A stretch of 32,986 bases of DNA from Candidatus Flavonifractor intestinigallinarum (GCA_019119165.1 DWXO01000017.1:1-32986), one strand, 5' to 3'; shown: positions 7,482 to 15,297, numbered from the stretch's first letter. Notes: generated by a model from the sequence alone, not told the origin. Translations and numbers: made by a program.

Positions 7482-8192
7482 TCAGCCGGCGGAGGCTTTG
7501 GTGAAGGTCACGTTGTAGAGGTAGCCGACCCCGTTGCTGGAGTAGCCATCCACATCCCAGTTTTCAAAGGTGATGTACAGGTAGTCGCAGCCCCGGATGT
7601 TGGTGTGGACAGATATGGGATCGTCGCCCGACTTGATCTCATAGCTGTCAATCAGGTTTTTGGTGCCGTACTGATCCACCGCATAGATGCACAGCTTTGT
7701 GGCCAGCTTCTCCTCCAGCCTGGACTGCCAGGCCACAAGTTCCCCGTTGAGCTCGGTGTACAGACCGTCCAGCTTGATGGTGTTGCCCCATTTATAGCGG
7801 TTAAAGGGCATCTGGGTCTCCCCCAGCAGCTTAAACTGGGCATCCTTTCCCGTATATGCCACAGATTCGGACGGCTTGTTGTAGAGCGTCATTTCCTCCG
7901 CCCGGACCACCTGGCCCTCGCCGGGCTTGAGGCCGATGTACACGCTCTCGGTCTTGGAGTCCCACTCCACCTCCTTATCGGTGAGCATTCCGGTGAGGGC
8001 CCGAACGGGCAGATAGGTGGTACCGGCGTAGATCAGGGGCTCCACCTCATTGCCGTTGACGTCGGTGGGCACCTGCAGCTTGCCGTCCACATAGAGGGAG
8101 ATACCCCCCATGGAGACGTTGATCTGCCGAAGGGCCGACAGCGCGTGAGCAGGCAGTCCGCTGCCGGCGATGACGGCGGCGACCAGCACGCC
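7482..8192 (-). CDS. Stalk-domain (copper amine oxidase N-like) exported protein; start codon missing or non-standard
   Basis: About 235 residues. A hydrophobic segment ending in GLPAHA looks like a signal peptide with its cleavage site. Then comes the stalk-domain pattern: a strand pair (INVSMGGISLYVDGKLQ), then EPLIYAGTTYLPVRALTGML and WDSKTESVYIGL, typical of 'copper amine oxidase N-terminal' repeats in clostridial surface proteins. The C-terminal ~130 residues look like a beta-rich domain similar to NPCBM-type carbohydrate-binding modules. The only standard in-frame start is the GTG at 8192, which removes the basic n-region of the signal peptide. The open frame continues upstream (K-F-N-H-N-S-I-R-S-F-G) to an AAGGAGG site with no ATG. 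It follows the ABC permease and may share its transcript. Confidence 0.65.
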   Translation of the reverse strand, partial: GVLVAAVIAGSGLPAHALSALRQINVSMGGISLYVDGKLQVPTDVNGNEVEPLIYAGTTYLPVRALTGMLTDKEVEWDSKTESVYIGLKPGEGQVVRAEEMTLYNKPSESVAYTGKDAQFKLLGETQMPFNRYKWGNTIKLDGLYTELNGELVAWQSRLEEKLATKLCIYAVDQYGTKNLIDSYEIKSGDDPISVHTNIRGCDYLYITFENWDVDGYSSNGVGYLYNVTFTKASAG

Positions 8193-8227
8193 CGCGCCAA
8201 AACTTCTGATGCTGTTGTGGTTGAACT

Positions 8228-9091
8228 TTAGTTATACCTCCTTTTCTCCAGGGACTGCACCGACAGGAACAAAAAGAAGGCGATCACTGTCAGGTAATAC
8301 ACGATGGCGCTGAGATCAAAGATCCCGTTGACAAAGGTAGTAAAGCGCTCAAACAGGGACAGCTGGTTCATGATGGCGGGCAGCAGGCCCTCGAAGGCCT
8401 GGCTGTTGATCACGAACAGGGCCACCGTCACCGCCGCCAGGGCGAAGGCGATCCAGTAGGCCAGGCTGCCGTTGCCCGTCACATAGCGGATGAGCAGGCC
8501 CAGCAGCACATAGATCACCAGCAGGGCGATCACAGAGCCCAGGGCGGTGGCGGAGGCGTACTCCGACAGGCTGACGCTGTAGTAGTTAAGCAAAATCACC
8601 GCGATGCCTATGCCGGCGGCCAGGCCCTGGTTGTCGGTGAGGGAGGACAGGAAGGTACCCACGGCAATGAGGGCGGCCCCCAGCACGAAGAAGGCGAAGA
8701 TGGAGCCGTAGGCGGTGGGCAGATAGACCTCGCCGAACTGGGCGAAAATCAGGGGATAGATGGAGATGATGGCCAGTGGGATGAGATAGAGCACCAGCAG
8801 GGCCAGATACTTGCCCAGAATCACCTGTACGGTGGTAATGGGCAGGGAGTAGAGCAGCTGGTCGGTCTTTTGCTTCTTCTCCTCGGCAATGACCCGCATG
8901 GTGAGGATGGGCACGATGACCACAAACACCAGGCTGCCGAAGTTGAGGACGTACTCGAAGTTGCTGATGGCGGCCTGGATGTTGTAGTACATGGCGCCGA
9001 TGCCCACGAAGGCCAGCAGGAAGGCGCCGAACACATAGGCGGTGAGGGAGTGGAAATAGTTGTGCAGCTCATGCTTGAAAATGGCGCTCAT
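8228..9091 (-). CDS. ABC-2 type transporter permease (GldF-like)
   Basis: A 287-residue protein with six or so membrane helices. A soluble N-terminal start (SAIFKHELHNYFHS) leads into the first helix, followed by VVIVPILTMRVIAEEKKQKTDQLLYSLPIT, the hallmark cytoplasmic loop of ABC-2 permeases of the GldF/NosY kind. It starts with ATG overlapping the stop of the ATPase gene (ATGA), so the pair is translationally coupled and forms one exporter. GldG-like and DUF4340 partner genes, which often follow in this family, are absent. The next gene encodes a stalk-domain protein. Substrate is unknown. Confidence 0.88.
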   Translation of the reverse strand: MSAIFKHELHNYFHSLTAYVFGAFLLAFVGIGAMYYNIQAAISNFEYVLNFGSLVFVVIVPILTMRVIAEEKKQKTDQLLYSLPITTVQVILGKYLALLVLYLIPLAIISIYPLIFAQFGEVYLPTAYGSIFAFFVLGAALIAVGTFLSSLTDNQGLAAGIGIAVILLNYYSVSLSEYASATALGSVIALLVIYVLLGLLIRYVTGNGSLAYWIAFALAAVTVALFVINSQAFEGLLPAIMNQLSLFERFTTFVNGIFDLSAIVYYLTVIAFFLFLSVQSLEKRRYN

Positions 9092-10068
9092 GCTTCCTCC
9101 TCCTTTTCTTCCGCCCCGGCGGCCTCTTCGGCGGGCTGCTCGGTGAGCTCCAGGAAGATATCCTCCAGGTCGGTTTTCTTCAAGGTCAGCTCCAGCAGGG
9201 CCACCTGACGCCCGGCAAAGGCGAAGAACAGCTGCCGGGACAGGTCATAGATGTCCTCCAGGTCGGTCTTGAGGCGGACGGTGGCCCGCTCCCCGCCGGC
9301 CTGGGTCACCTCCAGGCTGGTGATGTGGGCCACCTCCCCCAGAATGGACCGGACGGTCTCCTCCGGCCCCTCGGCGGTGAGGGTGATCTCGCTGGGGGCC
9401 AGCAGCCGCTTCTCCAGCCCCTCCGGCGTATCGAAGGCGATAAGCTTGCCCCGGTTGATAATGAGGATCTTGTCGCAGATGGCCTGGACCTCCGACAGGA
9501 TGTGGGAGCTGAGGATGACGGTGTGGTGCTGCCCCAGCTGGCGGATCAGCTCCCGGATCTCAATGATCTGGATGGGGTCCAGACCTACGGTGGGTTCGTC
9601 CAGGATAATGACCCGGGGGTCCCCCAGCAGGGCCTGGGCGATGCCCACCCGCTGCCGGTAGCCCTTGGACAGGGCGGAGATGGGCCGGCGGCGCACCTCC
9701 CGAATTCTGGTCTGCTCCATGACCCCGGCGATCTGGGCTTCCAGCTCCTGCCCCTTCAGGCCCTTGGCCTGACCCACAAAGCGCAGGTATTCCTCCGGCG
9801 TCTCGCTGAGGTAGAGGGGCGGCTGCTCGGGCAGATAGCCGATGCGCTTTTTGGCCTCCTTGGGCGTTTCAAACACATCGTAGCCGTCCACCCTGACGCG
9901 GCCGCCGGTGGCCGACAGACAGCCGGTCATGATGTTCATGGTGGTGGATTTTCCCGCCCCGTTGGGCCCCAGAAAGCCGTATACATGGCCCTCGTCGATC
10001 TCAAAGGACAGATCGTCCACCGCCAGGAAATCCCCATAACATTTGGTGAGATGTTCCACGGTTATCAT
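9088..10068 (-). CDS. ABC transporter ATP-binding protein
   Basis: A 326-residue ATPase. Walker A is GPNGAGKST at residues 34-42, the ABC signature is LSKGYRQRVG, and Walker B plus D-loop is VIILDEPTVGLDP, followed by the switch histidine in ILSSHIL. An extra C-terminal domain of about 100 residues ends in a Glu/Ala-rich tail, as in ABC-2 exporters of the CcmA/YadG class. AAGGAGG precedes the ATG. Its promoter carries a TTTCAG direct repeat that is also found before the neighbouring two-component operon, suggesting control by that response regulator. Confidence 0.95.
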   Translation of the reverse strand: MITVEHLTKCYGDFLAVDDLSFEIDEGHVYGFLGPNGAGKSTTMNIMTGCLSATGGRVRVDGYDVFETPKEAKKRIGYLPEQPPLYLSETPEEYLRFVGQAKGLKGQELEAQIAGVMEQTRIREVRRRPISALSKGYRQRVGIAQALLGDPRVIILDEPTVGLDPIQIIEIRELIRQLGQHHTVILSSHILSEVQAICDKILIINRGKLIAFDTPEGLEKRLLAPSEITLTAEGPEETVRSILGEVAHITSLEVTQAGGERATVRLKTDLEDIYDLSRQLFFAFAGRQVALLELTLKKTDLEDIFLELTEQPAEEAAGAEEKEEEA

Positions 10069-10118
10069 ATTGGACCTCCTTGCCGCGCACGGCCACCGCC
10101 GGCGCTGGTATCGGAGCC

Positions 10119-10151
10119 ATTATAGCCGCCCATGCTGAAACGGTACTGAAA
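10119..10151 (-). promoter_or_regulatory. ABC operon promoter with TTTCAG direct repeat
   Basis: On the minus strand TTTCAG (10151-10146), five bases, TTTCAG (10140-10135), ten bases, then TATAAT (10124-10119). The repeats replace a recognisable -35 box, as in promoters activated by OmpR/PhoB-type regulators that bind 11-bp-spaced direct repeats. The identical arrangement precedes the response-regulator gene. Confidence 0.65.
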
Positions 10152-10167
10152 GGACCCAAAATCCCAC

Positions 10168-10199
10168 AAAAAGGGAGCGGCCCGCAGGCCGCTCCCTTT
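10168..10199 (-). terminator. Terminator of the two-component operon
   Basis: A 13-bp stem (AAAGGGAGCGGCC and its inverse) with loop TGCG lies immediately after the sensor-kinase stop and is followed on the minus strand by TTTTTG. Confidence 0.88.
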
Positions 10200-11407
10200 C
10201 AAACACAGGGCAGTTCCACAAAAAAGGAGTTGATTCCCTCCCGGCTCTCCGCCCAGATCTTTCCCCGGTGGCGGGCAACGATGCTGCGGGCAATGGACAG
10301 CCCCAGTCCGAAGCTCCCCGTCCGGCTGCGGGCCGGGTCGGCCCGGTAAAACCGCTCAAACAGCCGCTTCAGGGTGTCCGGCGGGATAGGCTCCCCCTCA
10401 TTGGCCACCGTCAGCAGGCAGCGGCCCCTGCCCCGCCGCTCCAGCGTCACCCACACCCTGCCGCCGGGCCGGGCATACTTCCGGGCGTTGTCCAGCAGGG
10501 CCTCCAGCACCCGGCCCAGCTGGGGCGAGTCCCCCGAGACGGTGATCTGCTCCTCCACCCGGCTGTCCAGGGTGAGGCCCGCCTCAAAGAAGATGGGCTC
10601 GAAGGGCAGCAGGGTGTCCTCCACCAGGGTACTCAGCTCCACCGGCTGGAACACCCCCTTTGTCTCCCCGTGGTCCCCCCGGGCCAGCTCCAGCATCTCC
10701 TCAATGAGCTCCTTCATCTGCCGGGACATGGTGAAGATGCTGGACAAAAACCGGCTCCGGTCGCCCTCGACGGTCCCCCCGTCCTGAAGCATCTGGGCGT
10801 TGGTCATGATGACGGTCAGGGGGGTCTTGAGCTCATGGGAGGCGTCGGCCACAAACTGCCGCTGGCCCTGCCAGGCCCGCTCCACCGGGCGCACCGCCCA
10901 CTTGGACAGCAGGATGCTCCCCCACAGAAAACCGAAAAAGCTGACGCATCCGATGATCACGCAGGTCTTGAACAGCCCGTCCAGGGTGGCCCGCTCGCTG
11001 GAGATGTCGGAAAAGACCACGCACTGGTTGGCGGGGGTGTTCAGGCGGTAGTAGCGCAGGTTATACTCCTCCAGCACCCCCAGGGGCTTGGGGGAGGCGG
11101 TGGTCCGGGCAATGAGCTGATCCAGCAGGGCCTGGTCGGACAGGTCGTAGTACCCGCCGCCGGTGGCCACCACCTGGCCCCCAAGCCCCAGCTGTAACTT
11201 GAAGAAGGGCAGGTTCACGTCCTCCCCCGGCTCGCCTGGCGCCCCCAGCCCCACGGGCTGAACGGCCAGGTTCTCCAGCATCCGCATACTCTCCCGCTCC
11301 AGGTTGGCGCTGGTGAAGTAGAACACCAGCCCCAGGATCACCACCAGCATGATGGAGACGATGCTCATGTTGATGAGCACGAACTTGAGCCGCAGCCGCC
11401 TAATCAT
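10199..11407 (-). CDS. Sensor histidine kinase
   Basis: 402 residues. A membrane helix at about 9-31, an extracellular region of about 115 residues and a second helix at about 147-168 precede the kinase core. The H-box is SHELKTPLT with His191 as phosphoacceptor. The ATPase domain has the N-box LLDNARKYA, a G1-like LLTVANEGEPIP, the F-box ERFYRADPARS, and the G2 loop GSFGLGLSIA. The ATG at 11407 is chosen because it overlaps the end of the response-regulator gene by 8 bases, while longer in-frame versions run back into that gene. It works with the upstream regulator. The signal is unknown, and the co-regulated ABC exporter suggests an envelope or toxic-compound signal. Confidence 0.93.
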   Translation of the reverse strand: MIRRLRLKFVLINMSIVSIMLVVILGLVFYFTSANLERESMRMLENLAVQPVGLGAPGEPGEDVNLPFFKLQLGLGGQVVATGGGYYDLSDQALLDQLIARTTASPKPLGVLEEYNLRYYRLNTPANQCVVFSDISSERATLDGLFKTCVIIGCVSFFGFLWGSILLSKWAVRPVERAWQGQRQFVADASHELKTPLTVIMTNAQMLQDGGTVEGDRSRFLSSIFTMSRQMKELIEEMLELARGDHGETKGVFQPVELSTLVEDTLLPFEPIFFEAGLTLDSRVEEQITVSGDSPQLGRVLEALLDNARKYARPGGRVWVTLERRGRGRCLLTVANEGEPIPPDTLKRLFERFYRADPARSRTGSFGLGLSIARSIVARHRGKIWAESREGINSFFVELPCV

Positions 11408-12077
11408 CCCCGTCCACCTCCAGATGATAGCCCATTCTGCGGATGGTCTCGATACGCACATTGGAGCCGATGCTGGCCAGCTTTTTCCGCAAAAAGCCGA
11501 TGTACACCTCCACATGGTTTTCCACCGCGTCGGAATCGTAGCCCCAGGCCTTGGCCAAAACGGCCTCCTTGGAGCAGTTGCGTCCCCCCGCCTGGAACAA
11601 AAAGCGCATCACCTCAAATTCCTTGGCGGACAGGCGCACCCGCTTGGTGCCGCATTGCAGCAGGGCGGAGGACAGGTCCAGGGTGGTGTTGCCCAGCTCT
11701 ATCTGGTCCACCTGGGGGCCCTGGCGGCGGAGGAGGGCGTGGATGCAGGCCAGCAGCTCCCGCACGTCAAAGGGCTTGGTCAGGTAGTAGTCCGCTCCGG
11801 CGTTGAGTCCCTCGATCCGGTCCTCCAGGCCGCTTCTGGCGGTGAGCATCAGAATGGGCACCCCCATCCGCTGGGCCCGCACCCGCCGGGCCAGCTGGTA
11901 GCCGTCCAGGCCGGGCATCATCACGTCCAGAATGAGCAGATCGTACACCCCCAGCTCGGCGTACTGCATCCCGGTTTCGCCATCAAAGGCCATTTCCACC
12001 TCAAACCCCTGGTTTTCCAGCAGGGCGCCGATGGATTCCGCCAGCAGCTGTTCGTCTTCCACAATCAGGATTTTCAC
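11400..12077 (-). CDS. OmpR/PhoB family response regulator
   Basis: 225 residues. The receiver domain has the acidic pair EDE (7-9), the phosphoacceptor Asp51 in LLILDVMMPGLDGY, a switch Thr/Ser region (MLTARS) and Lys in YYLTKPF. The C-terminal winged-helix domain contains RLSAKEFEVMRFLFQ and the recognition region VENHVEVYIGFLRKKL. The GTG at 12077, giving MKILIVEDE, fits GAGGTG 6 bases upstream better than the GTG at 12086. It overlaps the sensor kinase, so the two form an operon. A direct repeat in its own promoter suggests autoregulation. Confidence 0.94.
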   Translation of the reverse strand: MKILIVEDEQLLAESIGALLENQGFEVEMAFDGETGMQYAELGVYDLLILDVMMPGLDGYQLARRVRAQRMGVPILMLTARSGLEDRIEGLNAGADYYLTKPFDVRELLACIHALLRRQGPQVDQIELGNTTLDLSSALLQCGTKRVRLSAKEFEVMRFLFQAGGRNCSKEAVLAKAWGYDSDAVENHVEVYIGFLRKKLASIGSNVRIETIRRMGYHLEVDGDD

Positions 12078-12100
12078 GGCCGTCACCTCATTTTTACTTT

Positions 12101-12133
12101 ATCATATCGTGACAACCTGAAATCAGCCTGAAA
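12101..12133 (-). promoter_or_regulatory. Two-component operon promoter with TTTCAG direct repeat
   Basis: On the minus strand TTTCAG (12133-12128), five bases, TTTCAG (12122-12117), ten bases, then TATGAT (12106-12101). Spacing is identical to that at the ABC operon promoter, so both are likely bound by the same response regulator. Confidence 0.65.
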
Positions 12134-12172
12134 AAAGGGGGCCTCTCCGGGGAAAATCCCGGCTCAGAGCCG
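12133..12172 (-). terminator. Probable terminator of the aldo/keto reductase gene
   Basis: Just after the stop codon, CCGGG-ATTTT-CCCGG forms a stem extended by partly paired GGCTCT / AGAGGCC, followed by CCCTTTTTTC on the minus strand. The T-run merges with the first TTTCAG repeat of the next promoter. Confidence 0.6.
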
Positions 12173-13291
12173 GGCGCTGAAATCCGCCATGGCCTGGGCG
12201 ATCTTCAGCTGCTGGGGACACACCGCCTCGCAGCTGCGGCAGCCGATACAGGCCGAGGGCTGCTTCTCCTTGGGCAGAGCGGACAGGGCCATGGGGGCGA
12301 TAAAGCCGCCGCCGGTGAAGCGGTGCTCGTTGTACAGAGCCAGCAGATGGGGGATGTCCAGCCCCTGGGGACAGTGGCTGACGCAGTAATGGCAGGCGGT
12401 ACAGGCCAGGGCCTCCGGGGCCGTCATGCGCCGACCCACCTCCAGCACCGTCTCCCACTCCTGGTCGCTGAGGGAGGCCTCAGTGGCAAAGGTGGCCAGA
12501 TTGTCCCTGGTCTGGGCCAGATCAGACATACCGGACAGGGTCACCACCACGCCGGGAATGGTCTGGAGGAACCGGAAGGCCCAGGCGGGCGCTCCCTCCT
12601 CCGGCCGCAGCTCTTTCAGCGGAGCCGCCTCCTCCGGGGTGAGCCGGGCCAGCCGTCCGCCCCGCAGGGGCTCCATCACCCACACGGGGATGTGGTACTG
12701 CTCCAGCAGCTCCACCTTCTCCTTCCCCTCCTGGAACTGCCAGTCCACATAGTTGAGCTGGAGCTGACAGAACTCCATATGCGGTCCATAGGCCTCCAGA
12801 AAGCGCTTGAGCACCGGCATGGCCCCGTGGCAGGAGAAGCCCAGGTGCCTGATGCGCCCGTTTTTCTTCTGCTCCAGCAGATAGTCCAGAATGCCGTACT
12901 TGGGGTCCAGATAGGCGTCGATGTTCATCTCACATACGTTGTGGAAGAGGTAGAAGTCAAAATACTCCACCTGACACTTTTTCAGCTGGGCCTCAAAGAT
13001 TTCCGCCACCTTGTCCATGTTGGACAGGTCGTAGCCGGGGAACTTGTCCGCCAGATAGAAGTTTTTCCGGGGATAGGCCGCCAGGGCCTTGCCGATGGCG
13101 ATCTCCGAGTTGCCTCCGTGGTAGCCCCAGGCGGTGTCGTAGTAGTTGACGCCGCTGTCCATGGCGCAGGCCACCATCTCCTCCACCGCCGCCTGATTTA
13201 CCTGGTCGTCCTTTCCGTCCACCACCGGCAGGCGCATACAGCCCATGCCCAGCCCGGACAGCTTGATTCCCTGAAAGTCCCGATAAATCAT
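12164..13291 (-). CDS. Aldo/keto reductase with C-terminal 2[4Fe-4S] ferredoxin-like domain
   Basis: 375 residues. The N-terminal ~270 form an aldo/keto reductase barrel with LGMGCMRLP, the catalytic Asp and Tyr in YDTAWGYHGGNSE, Lys in LADKFPGY, and the usual FHNV strand. The C-terminal ~90 residues carry two iron-sulfur motifs, CTACHYCVSHCP and CIGCRSCEAVCP, as in many anaerobe oxidoreductases annotated 'aldo/keto reductase, 4Fe-4S'. It probably reduces a carbonyl substrate in the cytoplasm. It diverges from a MerR-family gene, and its promoter contains that family's operator palindrome, so it is likely induced by reactive aldehydes. Confidence 0.92.
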   Translation of the reverse strand: MIYRDFQGIKLSGLGMGCMRLPVVDGKDDQVNQAAVEEMVACAMDSGVNYYDTAWGYHGGNSEIAIGKALAAYPRKNFYLADKFPGYDLSNMDKVAEIFEAQLKKCQVEYFDFYLFHNVCEMNIDAYLDPKYGILDYLLEQKKNGRIRHLGFSCHGAMPVLKRFLEAYGPHMEFCQLQLNYVDWQFQEGKEKVELLEQYHIPVWVMEPLRGGRLARLTPEEAAPLKELRPEEGAPAWAFRFLQTIPGVVVTLSGMSDLAQTRDNLATFATEASLSDQEWETVLEVGRRMTAPEALACTACHYCVSHCPQGLDIPHLLALYNEHRFTGGGFIAPMALSALPKEKQPSACIGCRSCEAVCPQQLKIAQAMADFSARL

Positions 13292-13321
13292 CTTGATTCC
13301 TCCTGTCGGATGTTTGTCTTT

Positions 13322-13352
13322 ACGCTACCACCTGGAGTACACTCCATGTCAA
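13322..13352 (-). promoter_or_regulatory. MerR-type promoter and operator of the aldo/keto reductase gene
   Basis: TTGACA (13352-13347) and TAGCGT (13327-13322) are separated by 19 bases, the over-long spacer of MerR-activated promoters. The spacer holds the 14-bp palindrome TGGAGTGTACTCCA (13346-13333). Confidence 0.8.
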
Positions 13353-13391
13353 GCGCTTTTTGCCCCCGCCCCCGTAAAATTGCAAAATCCC

Positions 13392-13422
13392 TTGACTTGG
13401 AGTGTACTCCAGATGCTACAAT
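13392..13422 (+). promoter_or_regulatory. MerR-type promoter and operator of the regulator gene
   Basis: TTGACT (13392-13397) and TACAAT (13417-13422) are separated by 19 bases, again with TGGAGTGTACTCCA in the spacer (13398-13411). It resembles the published B. subtilis AdhR-type operators (CTTGGAGT..ACTCCAAG type). Confidence 0.8.
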
Positions 13423-13450
13423 ACCGGCAACAGAACAGGAGGCGATCTCT

Positions 13451-13849
13451 TTGACCATTGCCCAAGCCAGCCGGCAGTACGGCCTGAGCGCGGATACCCT
13501 GCGCTATTATGAGCGGATCGGCCTGATTCCCCCGGTGCCCCGGAACAAGAGCGGCATCCGGGACTACGATCAGGCGTCCTGCCAGTGGATCGAACTGATG
13601 AAGTGTATGCGTGCCGCCGGGGTCCAGATCGAGGCGCTGGTGGAATATGTGGAGCTGTTCCGCCAGGGGGACGCCACCCTGGAAGCCCGCAAGGCCCTGC
13701 TGATGGAGCAGCGGGACCTGCTGATGACCCGGATGGAGGAGATGCAGCAGTCCCTGGACCGGCTCAACTACAAGATCCGGCTGTATGAGGACGGAGCCAT
13801 GACCCAGGCGGCCATGGAGGAGCGGCAGGCCCGCTCCCCGGAGGACTGA
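13451..13849 (+). CDS. MerR family transcriptional regulator, AdhR/NmlR-like
   Basis: 132 residues. The N-terminal winged helix has TIAQASRQYGLSADTLRYYERIGLIPPVPR, summarised as the MerR signature, then GIRDYDQAS and a dimerisation helix. Cysteines fall at positions 44 and 52; Cys52 (in LMKCMRAAGV) matches the conserved redox or electrophile-sensing cysteine of AdhR/NmlR regulators. The C-terminal part is a long coiled coil (LLMEQRDLLMTRMEEMQQSL) ending in a charged tail, with no metal-binding Cys cluster. The TTG at 13451 is chosen because AGGAGG lies 9 bases upstream and no ATG fits. It probably senses aldehydes and activates itself and the divergent reductase. Confidence 0.88.
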   Translation: MTIAQASRQYGLSADTLRYYERIGLIPPVPRNKSGIRDYDQASCQWIELMKCMRAAGVQIEALVEYVELFRQGDATLEARKALLMEQRDLLMTRMEEMQQSLDRLNYKIRLYEDGAMTQAAMEERQARSPED

Positions 13850-13862
13850 GCCGCCCCAGAGC

Positions 13863-13908
13863 AACACAACAGGGACGCTGCCGGCGGCAGCGTCCCTGTT
13901 GTGTTTTG
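13863..13908. terminator. Bidirectional terminator
   Basis: A 20-bp perfect stem (AACACAACAGGGACGCTGCC at 13863-13882 and its inverse at 13886-13905) stands between the convergent MerR and AIM24 genes. Confidence 0.88.
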
Positions 13909-13917
13909 TCGGTCTGT

Positions 13918-14598
13918 TTAGTTGCTTCCCTTGGGCAGGAAGGGGGTCAGGGCGTCGGCCAGGCCGCTGACCGGCATGGTCTGGAGCGTTACCTTGCCGG
14001 GGCCGGTGATCACCGTATTGAACAGGCCCTCACCGCCGAAAATCACGTTCTTCATGCCCTTGATCGTCTGCACGTCGATGGAGCAGGTGGCGTCCATCAT
14101 GGCCAGGTTGCCCGAGTCCACCACGATGCTCTCGCCTTCCTTCAGATCGTATTCCACCACCGAGCCGTCCAGCTCCACAAAGGCAATGCCGTGGCCGGAC
14201 AGCTTCTGCATGATGAAGCCCTCGCCGCCGAAGAAGCCGGTTTTCGCCTTCTTCTGGAAGTAAACGGACAGCTCCACCCCCTGCTCCGAGGCCAGGAAGC
14301 CCCGCTTCTGCACGATGATGGGGTGTTCCGGGTCAATGGGAATGGCCCGGATGGTGCCCGGCAGGCTGGAACCGAAGGCAATCATGCCCGGGCCGCCCAC
14401 CGCGGTATATGTATTCTGGAAAACGGAGTCGCCGGAAAGCATCCGTCCAAAGGCCTTCCCAATGCCTCCCGCACCGGTAGCCATCTCCATATTGGGGGAC
14501 ATCCATACCATGGACCCCCGCTCGGTGACCATAGACTCACCGTCAGCCACCTGGCAGATTACTACAGGTGTGGGCTCTCCCTTAATCTCATACTGCAT
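13918..14598 (-). CDS. AIM24 / TIGR00266 family protein
   Basis: 226 residues and entirely beta-rich. It has the family landmarks: a start like MQYEIKGEPTPVVICQVADGES, MVWMSPNMEM followed by a Gly-rich segment, FQNTYTA, and a C-terminal FGGEGLFNTVITGPGKVTLQTMP. AIM24 was named for a mitochondrial protein; the bacterial role is unknown. The ATG at 14598 has GGAGG 11 bases upstream, while the GTG at 14607 is too close to it. It has its own promoter at 14638-14666. Confidence 0.88.
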   Translation of the reverse strand: MQYEIKGEPTPVVICQVADGESMVTERGSMVWMSPNMEMATGAGGIGKAFGRMLSGDSVFQNTYTAVGGPGMIAFGSSLPGTIRAIPIDPEHPIIVQKRGFLASEQGVELSVYFQKKAKTGFFGGEGFIMQKLSGHGIAFVELDGSVVEYDLKEGESIVVDSGNLAMMDATCSIDVQTIKGMKNVIFGGEGLFNTVITGPGKVTLQTMPVSGLADALTPFLPKGSN

Positions 14599-14637
14599 AT
14601 CAACCACAGCCTCCTCATTTGTTGGGTCTCCAGGGTG

Positions 14638-14666
14638 AGTATACGGCAGGCGGCAGCGATATGCAA
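14638..14666 (-). promoter_or_regulatory. Sigma-A promoter of the AIM24 gene
   Basis: TTGCAT (14666-14661) and TATACT (14643-14638) on the minus strand are spaced by 17 bases, about 40 bases upstream of the start codon. Confidence 0.75.
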
Positions 14667-14679
14667 GTATCTTTTTTCC

Positions 14680-15297
14680 TTAATTCTCCACCCCCTCCAG
14701 CCGCATCACCGACACCTCGAAGGCGGTGCGCTGGCGGCTCTGGCCGTTCTCCAGCTTGGTGTAAGCCCGGCTCTGGAGGCGGCCCTCCAGCCGCACCCCG
14801 TCCCCCACCTCCAGCTCGCCGCAGCAGCGGGCCAGGGCGCCCCAGGAGATACAGGGCAGATAGTCCGCCCGGCCGTATTTCCGGTTCACCGCCAGCATCA
14901 AATCGCAGATCTCCCGGCCCAGAGGGGTGCGCCGGAACACCGGCGGCTTGCACAGCACCCCCGCCAGGGTAAGCCGGTTTTCATTGGGCCCCTCCCCCGG
15001 CTTGATGCTCTTGGCGTGCAGGGTGATGACCAGCTTGCTGCCGGTGCCGCTTTTGTTGTTGAAGGAGCGCACCTCCCCCTCCACCTCCACCGGCATCCCC
15101 GCCTTTACCGGATATTCCTCCAGCAGTTCCCTGGGGGCGATGACGTTGATGGTGTCCTCCGAGCCGGACAGCCGAAGCACCGTGAGGGGAAATGTTTCAT
15201 ACACCACCCCGTGGGTCTCATGGGACCATACCGGGTCCGCGGTGACGGTCCCCCGGAGCATTGCCCGATTCTCATTCCATCCTGTCTGCATATCCAT
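14680..15297 (-). CDS. SSB-like protein with two OB-fold segments
   Basis: About 205 residues. The first half (NRAMLRGTVTADPVWSH..., ETFPLTVLRLSG, then IKPGE) and second half (NRLTLAGVLCKPPVFRRTPLG, DLMLAVNRKYGRADYLPCISWG, GDGVRLEGRLQSR, AFEVSVMRL) each follow the OB-fold pattern of single-stranded DNA-binding proteins. The C-terminal acidic DDIPF-type tail of housekeeping SSB is absent (it ends RLEGVEN), so this is an accessory SSB-like protein common in Clostridia. AGGAG lies 5 bases before the ATG at 15297; an in-frame ATG at 15291 is an alternative. Confidence 0.8.
   Translation of the reverse strand: MDMQTGWNENRAMLRGTVTADPVWSHETHGVVYETFPLTVLRLSGSEDTINVIAPRELLEEYPVKAGMPVEVEGEVRSFNNKSGTGSKLVITLHAKSIKPGEGPNENRLTLAGVLCKPPVFRRTPLGREICDLMLAVNRKYGRADYLPCISWGALARCCGELEVGDGVRLEGRLQSRAYTKLENGQSRQRTAFEVSVMRLEGVEN

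Noticed and set aside
12323-13450. Upstream extension of the MerR frame by over 370 codons
   Set aside because: It runs antisense through the aldo/keto reductase and across the promoter and operators. The MerR domain begins at 13451, with a proper ribosome binding site.
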